Assembly: GCF_025024155.1 (NCBI RefSeq)
Contig: NW_026251829.1
Span: forward strand, 1 to 64,000
Direction of reading: 5' to 3'
Length of the DNA stretch: 64,000 nucleotides
Origin: Gamsiella multidivaricata
Taxonomy: Eukaryota > Mortierellomycota > Mortierellomycetes > Mortierellales > Mortierellaceae
Below, piece by piece: positions 45,187 through 58,189 of the stretch. Numbering within the stretch: the stretch's first letter is position 1; each line of letters opens with the position of its first letter. The notes beneath the pieces are model-generated. The model had not been told where the DNA came from. It made no database searches and worked only from the letters and a program-made list of their open reading frames with translations. Both the position numbers and the translations under genes were made by a program.

Positions 45187-47226
45187 ATGTTCGCCCGATT
45201 CATAAAAACCGCCCGCAACACCCTCTCCACTCCCTCCTCCTCAGTAACCGCCTCTTCCTTCTGCCTCCGACACCAGATCCGCAGGCCCTATACCTCCACT
45301 TACCTTCCTGCAACCAACTCAGGCATGACCACAGTGCCTAACATTCCTCGCGCCGAACGCGTTGCTCACTTTGAGCAGGATGGTGAGTCATTCGCCCCCA
45401 ATATACTACACCACTGCGTTGTTTGCTGCACTGCCACAGTACCATGCCTTATCGGCCAATTGCTTGCCTCCTCCTAACAGTCTGCAATTGATCCTTATGT
45501 ATTTTAGTCTGGTCCATTTTCACACCTCTGGCTCTGGAATGCCAGGCTGTCAACCTTGGCCAGGGGTTCATGAAGTAAACTAAACTCTGTCTCGTGCACG
45601 ACGCGATTCTATGCTTAGTGTGTCCTCTAATCATAACAACAACTATAACAATGTCGTATTGGTCGCTGCTAATAGCTTCTCTCCTCCAGATTTTGTGGTC
45701 GAAGCTGCGCGCGAGGCTGTCCTGCGCAATGACTGCAACCAGTACAGCCATCCCAAGGGTCGTCCAAGGCTTAGGAACGTACGTCCAGAGCTCAATGAAG
45801 CAAACAAGCATGTTGGTGAAATGTAGATCCTCTGTCAGGTTTGCTTCTTTTCTCACATCTTTCCATTGCTTTGCTGTTCATTCTGATCTAAAGGCCCTCG
45901 CAAAGTCGTACAGCCCTCTTTTTGGAAGGCAATTGGACCCAGAGACCGAGATTGTGGTGACCGCTGGCGCCAACGAAGGTACCGCAGCAGTGGATTCGCA
46001 CGATCAGCAATGCCAACAATAGCGCACAGACGATTCCAAATCAAACCACCAACACCTTCTCAATTACTGGTGCTGTATAGGCATTTTCAGCATCTTTGCT
46101 GGATATCTGGATCAAGGTTCAGAGGTCATTTTGATGGAGCCTTTCTTTGACCAGTACATTGTAAGTCTGCTTCACTGCATCGCCTGGACAAACGGATACG
46201 GATGAGTCAAGATCTTCTAATGTGATGACTAACCTAACTCATTGATAATCGATCACAGTCCAACATCACAATGAACGGAGGAGTTCCTGTCTATTGCCCT
46301 ATCCGACCCAAGGGCGATACCTCGAAGGATATGGCTGCGAGTGAATGGAAGATTGATATCAAGGAACTGGAATCCAAGATCACACCACGTTCCAAGATTC
46401 TTGTTCTCAACACCCCCCACAACCCTATTGGGAAGGTTTTCTCGCGTGAGGAGCTGGAGGAAATTGGAGCCCTTGCGACTAAGCACAACCTGTTGGTTAT
46501 CAGTGATGAAGTGGTTAGTTCAAATATCTTTTATTTTTTACTCACTATGACCAATTGGGAGGGAATTAAACGCGCTGCTAAAACATTTCGTTGTTGTTGA
46601 ACTACTAGTACGATCGCTTGTACTTCAATCCTAAAAACCACGAGCGCATCGCCACCTTGGACGGACTTTGGGAGCGAACTATCACTGTTGGAAGCGGTGG
46701 AAAGACCTTCGGAACGACTGGCTGGCGCGTTGGCTGGCTGATCGGACCAAAGGCTCTGATCGAGCCTGCCTTAGCCGCCCATACCCGTATCGTCTTTTGC
46801 GTGAACTCACCCCTGCAGGAGGCAATTGCCATTGGATTCGAACAGGCTGATGGTCGCGGATTTTTCGGGAGCCAGGTCGATGCCTATGAGCACAAGCGCG
46901 AGAAGTTGTTGTCGGTTTTCCGCGAGTTGGGATTGCCCTGTACCATCCCTGAGGGATCGTACTTTATTCTGGTGAACACGAAACGGATCAGGGTGCCTAA
47001 AGACTATGTATTCCCTGACCTGCTGCACAAGCGCCCTAAGGACTTCAGGACGTGCTACTGGATGACCAAGGAGATTGGGGTGTGCGCCATCCCTCCAACC
47101 GAGTTTTACTCCAAGCCCAACCAGCCCTTGGCCGAGGACTTTGCTAGATTTGCGTTCTGCAAGACAGACGAGACCCTGGACGCTGCAGTGGAGAGGCTGC
47201 TTAAATTGAAGCCATATATTGAATAA
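45187..47226 (+). CDS. BNA3: Kynurenine aminotransferase-like PLP enzyme (fold type I), mitochondrial presequence
   Basis: Multi-exon. The N-terminal 40 residues (MFARFIKTARNTLSTPSSSV, then LRHQIRRPYTSTY) form a basic, acid-free presequence. A second Met (MTTVPNIPRAER) could give a cytosolic form. Enzyme blocks: ECQAVNLGQGFMN, NDCNQYSHPKGRPRLRN, TAGANEG, LNTPHNPIGKVFS, VISDEVYDRLYF (PLP Asp and Tyr) and SGGKTFGTTGWRVGW with the Schiff-base Lys. The C-terminal domain contains IPEGSYFILV and FARFAFCK. The family makes kynurenic acid from kynurenine and also accepts glutamine or cysteine conjugates. The exact substrate is inferred by similarity to KYAT/Bna3. Confidence 0.9.
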
Positions 47227-47372
47227 ATCATGGCTATTGAATGATAGTCACCTGTGGCTTTGCTCCGGGACAACAAAGAGAAGAAAAAAAAGAAAAAAAA
47301 AAAACATCCATCAACTCGTTCACAGCACTCACTCACCCAGACACACCCCCTCACACTTCACATATCATCAGC

Positions 47373-48471
47373 ATGGCCAAGGAGCGCAAGGAAAAAAAGG
47401 AGAAGAAGTCCTCCAAGGCTGAGAAGGTCGAGAAGGTTGAGAAAGTCGATAAGAAAATCGATGCCGGCAACGAATCTGATATGGATGTTGATGCTCCCGC
47501 TCGCATCGTTGACATCTCTCCAATCGCCTCTCCTTTGGCCGCCGATAAGTTGACGAAGAAGCTGTTGAAGACCGTCAAGAAGGGTAATACAATTGTGCTC
47601 TCATGCGCTTTATTCGCTCATTTGGACGTTTTGCTGGTTGACTCTCTTAAGCAGCAGGACGAGATCCCTTGTGTTTCTGAACGAGTGGACCCAGAACGAG
47701 TAGACAAGCAATTTATCTCCCACAAAGAGCGTGCTTGAAGATCATGTAACGGTCAACCGTCCACCAAGCACACTCTCGACAATATTCAACAGCACTCTCA
47801 GAACTCCACTTCCTTAATGATCATTTACCAGTAGTAATTGCATTGGACGGCTACGATTCGTAGCGCTTTTGTGAGCGCGATTCTCTGGTCGACACTAAAT
47901 TACATACACAGCAGATAGACCATCAAATACCTGCACCGCTCGCATTCATACTCAATTTGAGAACGCCAAAAAAAAGTACTCAGACTAAGACGGGATCATT
48001 TTTTTCGATGCACAATTGATCTAGCTGCCAAGGCCAAGCATGTGAAGCGTGGTGTCAAGGAGGTCGTCAAGGGTCTCCGTAAGGGCGAGAAGGGTCTTGT
48101 ATTGATTGCGGGCGACATTTCACCCATCGATGTGATCACGCACGTCCCAGTCCTGTGCGAGGAGAACGATGTGCCCTACATTTTCTTGCCTTCGAAGGAG
48201 GATCTTGGAACTGCAGGATCGACCAAGCGCCCCACTTCATGCGTGATGGTTGTCTTGGGTGGCAAGAAGAAGGATATGGATGGTGCCAAGGACTACAAGG
48301 AGTTGTACGATGAGTGCTATGCCAAGGTCAAGGAGCTGGTAAGTCTTTCTGTGTGCATCAATTTTGTGCTGTTCGTGTCCGACCTTTTCAACTCGATCAC
48401 ATTACTGACCATACGATTACTTTTATTATGTGTCGCTTTGTTCTTAATAGGATGAGGCTATCGTCTATTAG
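47373..48471 (+). CDS. NHP2: H/ACA snoRNP protein NHP2 (L7Ae family)
   Basis: Three exons: 47373-47583, 48025-48338, 48451-48471. A Lys/Glu-rich N-terminus (AEKVEKVEKVDKK) precedes the L7Ae fold: AKHVKRGVKEVVKGLRKGEKGLV, LIAGDISPIDVITHVPVLCEE, VPYIFLPSKEDLG, and the end KVKELDEAIVY. It binds the H/ACA guide RNA core with Cbf5, Gar1 and Nop10 for pseudouridylation and telomerase RNA. The G-rich RGVKEVVKGLRKG motif separates it from the ribosomal eL8 and SNU13 relatives. The first intron (441 nt) is long for this window. Confidence 0.93.
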
Positions 48472-48921
48472 ATACATGAATGATACAGTTCCTTAATCTC
48501 CTCCATTGCGTCCTTCTCCATCTTGTACTATTGTTTTGTAGTTTCCCTTTTATTTTTTGTCATTAAAGCATTTGACCTTTCTTTTTTCATAACCCATCTG
48601 TGTTATGGTGAACAAAAAGCAAAGAGTGCATCAAAAGACTGGGATGTGATCCAGGATAAGCAAGTTTGCACGCGTCTTAGGCACTATGATCTATGGTCGA
48701 TCATCGTGCTTGTATCAAGTATGAGTCGATCTGTTTGCTGACCTATGGAGTTCCGTGCTTGAGAAATAAGGTTAGCTTTACCTACTCACTTCATTTGATC
48801 TCTGGCGGCTTTATTTGTACCCGCCTTCTCTTCTTTTCCGAACCTCATTCATTCATTCATTCTCTTTTCTCCATCCTTCACATCACACTTCATCTTTCCG
48901 CTCTACTCCACTCCATACCGA
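48472..48921 (+). promoter_or_regulatory. NHP2 3' flank and MET2 upstream region
   Basis: Contains four CATT tetranucleotides at about 48843-48858 and a pyrimidine-rich stretch just before the proposed MET2 start. No gene is seen. Confidence 0.4.
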
Positions 48922-51002
<2,081 letters not shown>

Positions 51003-51256
51003 AATTGATACAGATACCGTAATAAAATGACAGATTTTTTTTTTTGATGCCATGTCAACGATGCAGGGAACTGCAACCCATGCGGTAGATCTTGAATCCA
51101 GATATTGGCGCGCCGCACCACACAACATTGTGGAGAGCTCGTGCTGGGTTGCTTATAGAGTAATGTTATTTTACAGATCCGGCGTTTCTAAAATATGCAT
51201 AACGCCCTCTAGACTGCCGTGCTTATGGTCCCGTCATCATCCTGCAGTCTCTGTGC

Positions 51257-51631
51257 TCAGTTGGGACGGTTGATCTTGGCCTCGTTGAAGAGAACGGTTT
51301 GGTTGGCTGTCAAAGAGCAAAAGATACGATAACGCAGATATAGGTTAGGGCTTTATCACAACGACATCCCACTACATAACAAAACGATAATAATCCATTG
51401 CCTACCGCGAGGATCGAACTTCATGAAGGACAATTTGGCGGTGGTTCTTGGACGGCGTGTAGTGTAGAAGAAACCGGTGCCGGCTGTCGACAACAACTTA
51501 ACGATGATAGTCCTATTGAACAAGGTGCGATAACCGGATTAAGACATCTTGGTTCTTTTTGATTATGACAACTGTACATCATTAAATCAAGATATCTGCG
51601 CCAATTACCTTGCTTTAGCTTTCTTGGCCAT
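51257..51631 (-). CDS. Mitochondrial ribosomal protein bL33m
   Basis: Three tiny exons, 51631-51609, 51512-51406 and 51306-51257, encode 59 aa, the normal bL33 length. The product starts [20 protein letters not shown] and continues [21 protein letters not shown], ending [13 protein letters not shown]. It is a large-subunit protein of the mitoribosome (yeast MRPL39 is the orthologue). It lacks a cleavable presequence, as in other bL33m proteins. It would be missed by ORF length filters. Confidence 0.9.
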
Positions 51632-52045
51632 CTGGAAGATCAGGCAAGTTGAAAGGAAACGAAGGCAAAGGAAATAAGACATGTATGTTAGCGGTCAATA
51701 GAGGCATATTCCTGTTCCTGAGACAGCAAGCGATATCCTGTTGCGTGATCTCTGTATTTCCATCCAGCTTTCATTGTCCTCGCCGTTGTCGGCTCATAAT
51801 CTCCTTTGATGGATGAATCGTTGGTGCATACTTTATAGGTTCTTGCTCTGGGTGGTGGGTGATGAAGGTGGAGGAAACGAGTACAGGCATCTTCCTTTTT
51901 GCTGCTTTCCCCGAGGTTGTTTATGTGTGACCGTCTCGAATCCCTTTCTCCTCCCTTTTTGGATATCAATTTTGGAAAGAGTTGTGCTGGTCATCACCCC
52001 TCAACTTCAGACACGAACCAACTCCACCAAGAATCGCCTAACACC
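51632..52045. promoter_or_regulatory. Divergent promoter region, bL33m / SPF27
   Basis: About 414 bp between the two start codons. No repeats or coding signal of note. Confidence 0.5.
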
Positions 52046-53153
52046 ATGAGCACACAGATCAGTCTTGACGCCTTGCCTTGTAAGCGAACCGACTATTTCT
52101 CTCACTGGACAAGATACGCGAAGAGAAGCAGCAATCGACATCCTCATCCACTAACCCGTTCATTTTCCTTCCTTATTTTCCTCTTCAACAGATGTCGACA
52201 AACAAATTGACGAGCCAGGTAACAAAAAACGCCTCAAATACAGCAGGAATAGAAGTGGTTCCCTTCTGACGACACCAAGCTGGAGTCCTTGTTCAACTCA
52301 CTCACTGTTCTATCCTTTCTGTTAATCTTTTAGGTGTCCGTACCTTGGTCGACAAGTTAATCGCCTCAGAGATGAAGCGCATGCCCAAGCCTACGCGCGA
52401 TGTCTCTGATATCGAACTTTTCAAAGACAATGAACTTCTCCAACAGGAGTTCGATCGCATTAGGAGAGGAAAGCCCATGGAGCCAAAACTCGATCTCTCG
52501 CGCTATCAACTCGAACCACCCTCTGCCACATCCTCGACATCAACAGCAACAGTATCAGCAACATCATCAAAACAAACAACAACAGGATCAGAATCAGGAT
52601 CAACTGATACAATAACGCCCTCTGCATCTGAAGAGCTCCCAGAGGGTCGTATCCTGTGGCTCAAGGCCCTCGATAACGCGAACGCGCAGCTCGAACACCA
52701 GAACCAACGTATCCTGAACCTCGAACTCGTCCAAAAGTTTGGAGGCAACGCCTGGAACATTCATAATTATCAGATGGAATACGATCTCTCTTTGCTCCGG
52801 AAGGCCGTTGATGACAAGCGAGCCGAGGTCATTGAACTCAACAAACTCAGAAAGCGCGATCAGGTAAGGAATCGAGTGCTATTGGCTTGGATGCAGATTA
52901 TATCCTGCTTCAAGATTACAGGAACCCCTACATCTCATGCACCTGTTTTTTTCTTCTCGTCCTTCCTGATATTGTACATTAGCTGGACGTCGCGGAGTCG
53001 TTACAGAGGCTGGAAGCCAAATGGGCAGAGATGATCAGCTCAACATTGCAGGTTGAGGTCGCCAGCGCATCATTGGAAGCCGAGTTGGAGCAACTGAGAG
53101 CTTATGAGGCCAACTTGAGAAAGGAACTCGACATGCCTCTTGCTCAGCAATAA
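52046..53153 (+). CDS. Pre-mRNA splicing factor SPF27/BCAS2 (Prp19 complex)
   Basis: Four exons, 52046-52079, 52192-52218, 52334-52863, 52983-53153; 253 aa. The N-terminal half has LPYVDKQIDEPGVRTLVDKLIASEM, then FKDNELLQQEFDRI and LDLSRYQLEPP, all typical of the family. A Ser/Thr-rich insert, absent in the human protein, separates these from the coiled-coil half (LWLKALDNANAQLEHQNQRI, LELVQKFGGNAWNIHNYQME, then heptads to the end). It is a stable subunit of the Prp19/NTC complex that activates the spliceosome (fission-yeast Cwf7). Confidence 0.9.
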
Positions 53154-53254
53154 ATTTCGACTTCACCGCAACTCCTTCACGTCCTATAATAAACGTACGA
53201 TATATGAGGTGCCAATGTTGGTTTTATTGAAATGAGCCCTTCGTTTACATCCGG

Positions 53255-56200
53255 TTATGTGCGTGTCTGTTGGGCGGCTGTAGACTGGGAAGTCTGTTGG
53301 TGGTCATGTGTTTGATGTTGCTGCGGATGGTGTGGGTCAGGGTGGTGCGCCGGAGGATGGGACGGGTAATACATAGGCGGTTGGTAATAGTAGTAGTTGT
53401 TATAATCCTCCGGTGCGACCATCATCATCATCATCTCTCCTCCAGCTCCTGGAACAGGCGCCGCCGCCGCCTCACTAACATCAGCCGGCATGGCTCCTGA
53501 CACAGGGATACTACCGTCGTAGTACATTGGGGCCATGAACGGCTGCCCGGGCATGGGTACACCCATGGGCATCCCCATCGGCATTCCCATCGGTACAGGC
53601 ATAGGGACAGCCATGGGCATTGATACAGGCATGGCTCCTGTGCTACCACTAGGCATATTCACAGGTGGGTAATAATAGTAGTACATCGGCTGAGTCAACT
53701 GTGCCTGCTGAGGATCGTAGTAATATCCATCCTGATTGTAATCCTCGCCGTAGTACTGTTCCTCGGCCTCAAACGTCGTCGGTCGTTGTTCAGCAGGAAC
53801 AAAAAGAGTTGAAGGCTTGAATGGAGCAGCATTAATAGCTATAATAAATGCGTCATGGTCAGTAAATGGGTGGAACATTAGCCTACCAATGAACACAAAA
53901 CCAGGACATGGGATTTTACCTGTCTTGAGTGACTTGGTTAAGCTGATGGGGGCTGTCTCCCTTGAGGAAGCTGCTGTATCCGAGTCGACCTTCTTCTGCT
54001 CCTCTGGGGCTTCAGCCGCCTTGCTGTACGACTGCTCTTCATCCCTGTCCTCCTGTCTATGGCCCAGGTACCTCTTTGACCCATTTGCATTAGACGTTTC
54101 CGGTAGATCTGAAGTGGTTCCTGCCTTCGGGGCCTCGGTATTCGTAGCTGTCGCAGAAGAAGTTGTCGATGGCTGCTGGGAAAGTTGGGGACTATGAGGA
54201 TGGTGATGATGAGACCCATGGAAACCACCCTGATGACCTCCACGATGTCCAAAATGACCTGGATGAAAACCTCCACGACCACGTCCACGGCTCGAAAAAT
54301 TGCCAGGAATAAAGTGGGGTCTAAAACCAGAGTGCTGGACTGCAGGCTGGCTCTGCGGCATAGGCTGACGGAACTTTGGGTTGGTCGATGTAGGGGCTGG
54401 AGTGGCAGTAGTGGCCCCCGCCTTCTCGATAGAACTGGCGTCCTTGCTGTCCTTGCTGCCCTTGGAGCCCTCCTCAGGCTGCATCATTTCGGCCCCGTTA
54501 GCGTCAGTAGATGTCGATTTTATCTCAGGAGCAGGTGCTTTAGATACGGGCTTAGGAAGAGCCGAATGTAAGAGACGCGAGGCCCTCTTTACGTCCTTCT
54601 CTCCAAATTGAATGGAAGAGCGCGGTCTTTCTGACTTTGTCAAGGCAGATGCTGCTGGTCCAGGCTGCGATGTTGAATCTCCCTGCGACTGAGTCATCGC
54701 CTTGTCCTGGGCTGCATTTTTCATCTCATCAAATTTAGGGGTGGTAGTATCGACAGTTTTTGTTGCCACATTGGTAGACTGACTCTTGGATGCTTCATTC
54801 GTCGAGGTTGAGGCAGCAGGTGCAGGAGTAGCGCTTGAACCAGCGGCATTCTGACTGAGTCCTGGATTGTTAGATGTGCTCCGCGATAACGAAGGTCCCG
54901 AGGGCTAAGAGGATTAGAGCACAACATAACAACGGTCAGCTTGTTGAATATTATAACCATAGCACTTGATTTCACATATTAAAAACCCTCTCTCTTACCT
55001 TGGCATTCATGGAACGAGGTCGAGAATCGTTCCTTGGCTGGCGGTGACTCTTTTCCTGCACCTTCATCAACTGATCGTATCCATCGTGGCTCCATCGGTC
55101 CGACCTAGGCCTCACTGGACTGCTATCCTTGTCCTCTGTGTCCTGAGATTGTGAGTCCTTATCTGGGGCACTGCCCCTGTCGTTCCTGGCATCACCCCTA
55201 CTTGGACCCTGAGCCATGCCTCCTCGATCGAATCCACCTCTAAATTTACATAAATATATACCCATTGCGAAACAATGTTAGCCCTCCTGAAATTATTTTC
55301 GGCCTGCTGCTGGTTCAAGATATGTGAAGACAGTAAGAATCGTACCTTCCCATGAAGCGACCTCTGAAGCCCCCTCGGTCGCTGAAATTCTTCAATCCCG
55401 CGCCTCGGTACCGATCGTCATGTCCCCAGAATTCCCCGAGATGGGGCACAAACCTAGGGTCCTCTGCCAGCTTCCTGCGATACTCAACTCGAGCCTCGAC
55501 TGCTGCTCTTCCACCGCGGCCTCGTGACACCGGACGACTCAAATGCGCAGTGGATTTAATCTGTTCCTGTTGCTCTTTATCTGCTGGTGAATTTTCCAGT
55601 GCAGCAGAGGGTTCAGGCATGGGTGAGTCGCCCCAGTCTGTCGAAGTGGATTCGTCTCCCAAGGTGTCCTTGTCAGGGGCAGAGGATGCGGTACCGGATT
55701 TGGTTGAGCTGATCCCTTGTTTAGAAAGGCGCTTGTTCGGCTTCGATAACGCAGTTGGTTCCGCGTCCGCGTGTGATTGAGAAGGCGCAGGCGAAGACGA
55801 AGGTATGATGGACTGACGGTTGCGGACCTCATCAGCGCCATTCTTCTGGCTTTGTGATCCCTCTGTGTTCTTGCCCGCAACTGCTGGCTGATTCTGCTTC
55901 TGATCCTGCTGCTTCGCCTTCTTATTGCGCTTCTTCTTTGAAGATGATGACGAAGGGACAGAGTGCGAAGTTGTAGGCGTGGGTGAAGCTGGAGCTGAAT
56001 CCCGATTCTGAGTCGTTGGTTGCAACGATGGCTGACTTTCCTGCGATACGGCACGACCGCGGTTCTGATGCTGCTGTTGCTGTTGCTGCTTGCGAGACGA
56101 TGCCTTGTTGGGAATAGGTGGGTGGTCACCTTTGCGCTCCAGCGATAATTTTTCCAGCGCCAATCGCTTGACTTGCAAGTCCGCCTCCTCCTCCGTATCT

Positions 56201-56667
56201 GGATCGTCACTTTCCGAGCCACCTGACGCGTGTTGACGATCCTCTTCCTCGTCCGAGCTGCTCACTGCGAGTTCGATCGCCTCCTCACCACCGGATCGAT
56301 GTGGTCCACGACGTGCCACCAATTTTTTCGATCGGCCAGTCTTCTTCTTGGGGTTGGATCGCTTCGTGGCTTCGGTTGCGGCAGACAGCTGTGAGTCTGC
56401 TACAGGGACCTGAGTAGCGCTGATGGTATTGTTGGATTCGGCAGCAACAGAGGGCGAAGAATTCGTGCTATGGGGCGCTACATCCTTGATTGCGCTTCGG
56501 CGACGGCCGTGTTTGTCGTTTGCTGGTGAAACTTTGGAGTCTTGACCAGGGACCGTTGCGGGCTTGTTCGAGGGGGCAGCAGTGGTGGTCGTGGTGGTCG
56601 TGGTCGTGGTCGTGGAAGCGACGTTGTCGTCGGTATTGGCGGTCTTGGTTGGTTGATGGGTTTGCAT
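53255..56667 (-). CDS. CASC3/Barentsz-type exon junction complex protein
   Basis: Four exons: 56667-55346, 55239-54999, 54904-53920, 53838-53255; about 1043 aa. The N-terminus is basic and acidic low complexity. The Btz/SELOR eIF4A3-binding module is split by intron 1: EDPRFVPHLGEFWGHDDRYRG in exon 1 and RSDRWSHDGYDQLMKVQEK in exon 2, equivalent to human PRKGLFFEHD and RWEHDKF. RGG and Gly/His-rich segments follow, then a C-terminal Tyr/Pro/Met-rich region with MP-repeats (VPMGMPMGMPMGVPMP). In animals CASC3 joins eIF4A3-MAGOH-Y14 on spliced mRNA and supports NMD and mRNA localisation. Function here is inferred from the motif. The third intron (81 nt) keeps the frame open. Confidence 0.8.
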
Positions 56668-57238
56668 GGTGGAAGGTGAGTGAGAGCGCCTTTATTTTTT
56701 TATTGTCCTTATAGTTACTTTTTTTCAAAGAAGAGATCAGGTTGAGCGAAAAAGAACACTTGTGGCGAAGTATGAGGAATCAAGTACGATTGGGCTAAGG
56801 TATTAGAAATGCAAAGGAGGGAGAAACAACAAGCAAAAAGGAACAAAAAGAAAAAGAAGAAGGGAAACCAAGGAGGAACTATGAAGGGATGAGGAGAAGA
56901 AGAAGAAGGAAGCAAAGAGAAGAACCAAGAAAGGAGGAAATACAAGCAGACCGAATGTGTTCGCGGTGAAGGTGGGGGAAGAGGGGGGGAGGGGGGGAGG
57001 GGGGGGAGAGAGTCGTGTTTTTTTTTTTCTTTGGTAGTCCATGCATCGCCTGTCAATTTAGAGATGCACACATGTCACGAGATATTGAAGCAGTATGCCA
57101 CGAATGCAGTAAAATCGGTTGTATTGTCATCATCGCCCTTCTCGGTCCGACCACCATCAACACCCCCACCATCAACACCCCCACCAGCGCTCGCGGACCG
57201 ACACAGCAAACAACACCCGATCCAGGAACAACTTCACA
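56668..57238. promoter_or_regulatory. Divergent promoter region, CASC3 / YOS1
   Basis: Purine-rich on the plus strand from 56810 to 57010, including G-runs at 56976-57008, then T8 or longer near 57018. No coding feature is supported. Confidence 0.45.
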
Positions 57239-57752
57239 ATGGCCATCGGTATCTTTGGTCTCCTCGAGGTGATGCTCCTCTTCGTCAATGCTATTGCCAT
57301 CCTCAACGAGGAACGGTTTCTTGCAAGGAGTACGTCCCTTAACCCGCGTCCTCCTCCTTGCTACTCTTTCCTCAGTTACTTTTGCTTTGGCCTTCTAGCC
57401 AGTATTGCGGTCATGTTTAACCTGAAGCGATCTAAACATGTTATATCTAACCATCCAAAGCTCTGCTTATAAAATGTAGTCGGCTGGGCACGGCAGGTCG
57501 CCGATCCATACGCACAGGAATCCGTCAAGGCCAGACTCGTGAACTTAATATCCGCTGTGAGGACATTGATGAGAAGTATGTGCACAACACCCCAACAGGA
57601 CACAATCTTGACATGGGCGGATTTGAACCTTTTTTGGAACATGCGCCCCATATATCATCACTGGGTCCGCTAACATCCACGCCTCTCTCTTCCTAGTCCC
57701 ATTAATCGGTCTCAACGTAGTCGCTATCCTGTACCTCGTCATTCTCGGATAG
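57239..57752 (+). CDS. YOS1: Yos1/IER3IP1-like ER-Golgi transport protein
   Basis: Three exons, 57239-57329, 57480-57575, 57697-57752, encode 80 aa, as in yeast Yos1 and human IER3IP1. An N-terminal TM carries the family motif VNAIAILNEERFL. This is followed by IGWARQVADPYAQESVKARL, NLISAVRTLMR and a C-terminal TM (IPLIGLNVVAILYLVILG). The protein forms a complex with Yip1/Yif1 needed for COPII vesicle transport. Exon sizes are too small for ORF-based detection. All three junctions are phase 1. Confidence 0.93.
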
Positions 57753-58189
57753 AAACTGGACAACTATAAAACAGAGGGGCCGCGATCGGTATGGACATTG
57801 GATGGCCTTCATTTTTGCTATGAGTCGCGACTTAAGAAGAACAGGAAGCGATACGATGCATTTGCTTTTGCTGATCCAGACACCGTGTTCAAATCACCAT
57901 CATATCTACTTTTGAATTTCAGCAATCTGCTCATTCGTTGCCCAAGTCCTTCAATATGTCCGAGCATTAGCTGGTCCAGCATTTGTAAATCCCCACCATA
58001 CATCTACTGCAATAAATAATCATCGCAAGAATACTTGTTATTATACATTGCTCAAAAGAGCAAACAAAAAAAAAAGACAAGACAATACTAAAGAAACGTG
58101 AGGATCAGGAAAGCAAAGCGGAGGGCGGGGCTATATCAAATGAAAACGGCGAAAATAGCCCTGCGAATGCAGGAGGACATGCGTCCGCA
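57753..58189. other. Intergenic between convergent YOS1 and ADA3
   Basis: 3' flanks of both genes, with an A9 run near 58066. Nothing else is seen. Confidence 0.5.

Noticed and set aside
47584..48024. snoRNA hosted in the long first intron of NHP2
   Set aside because: Short hairpins and ACA trinucleotides exist, but I could not find a convincing hairpin-hinge-hairpin-ACA or paired C/D boxes.
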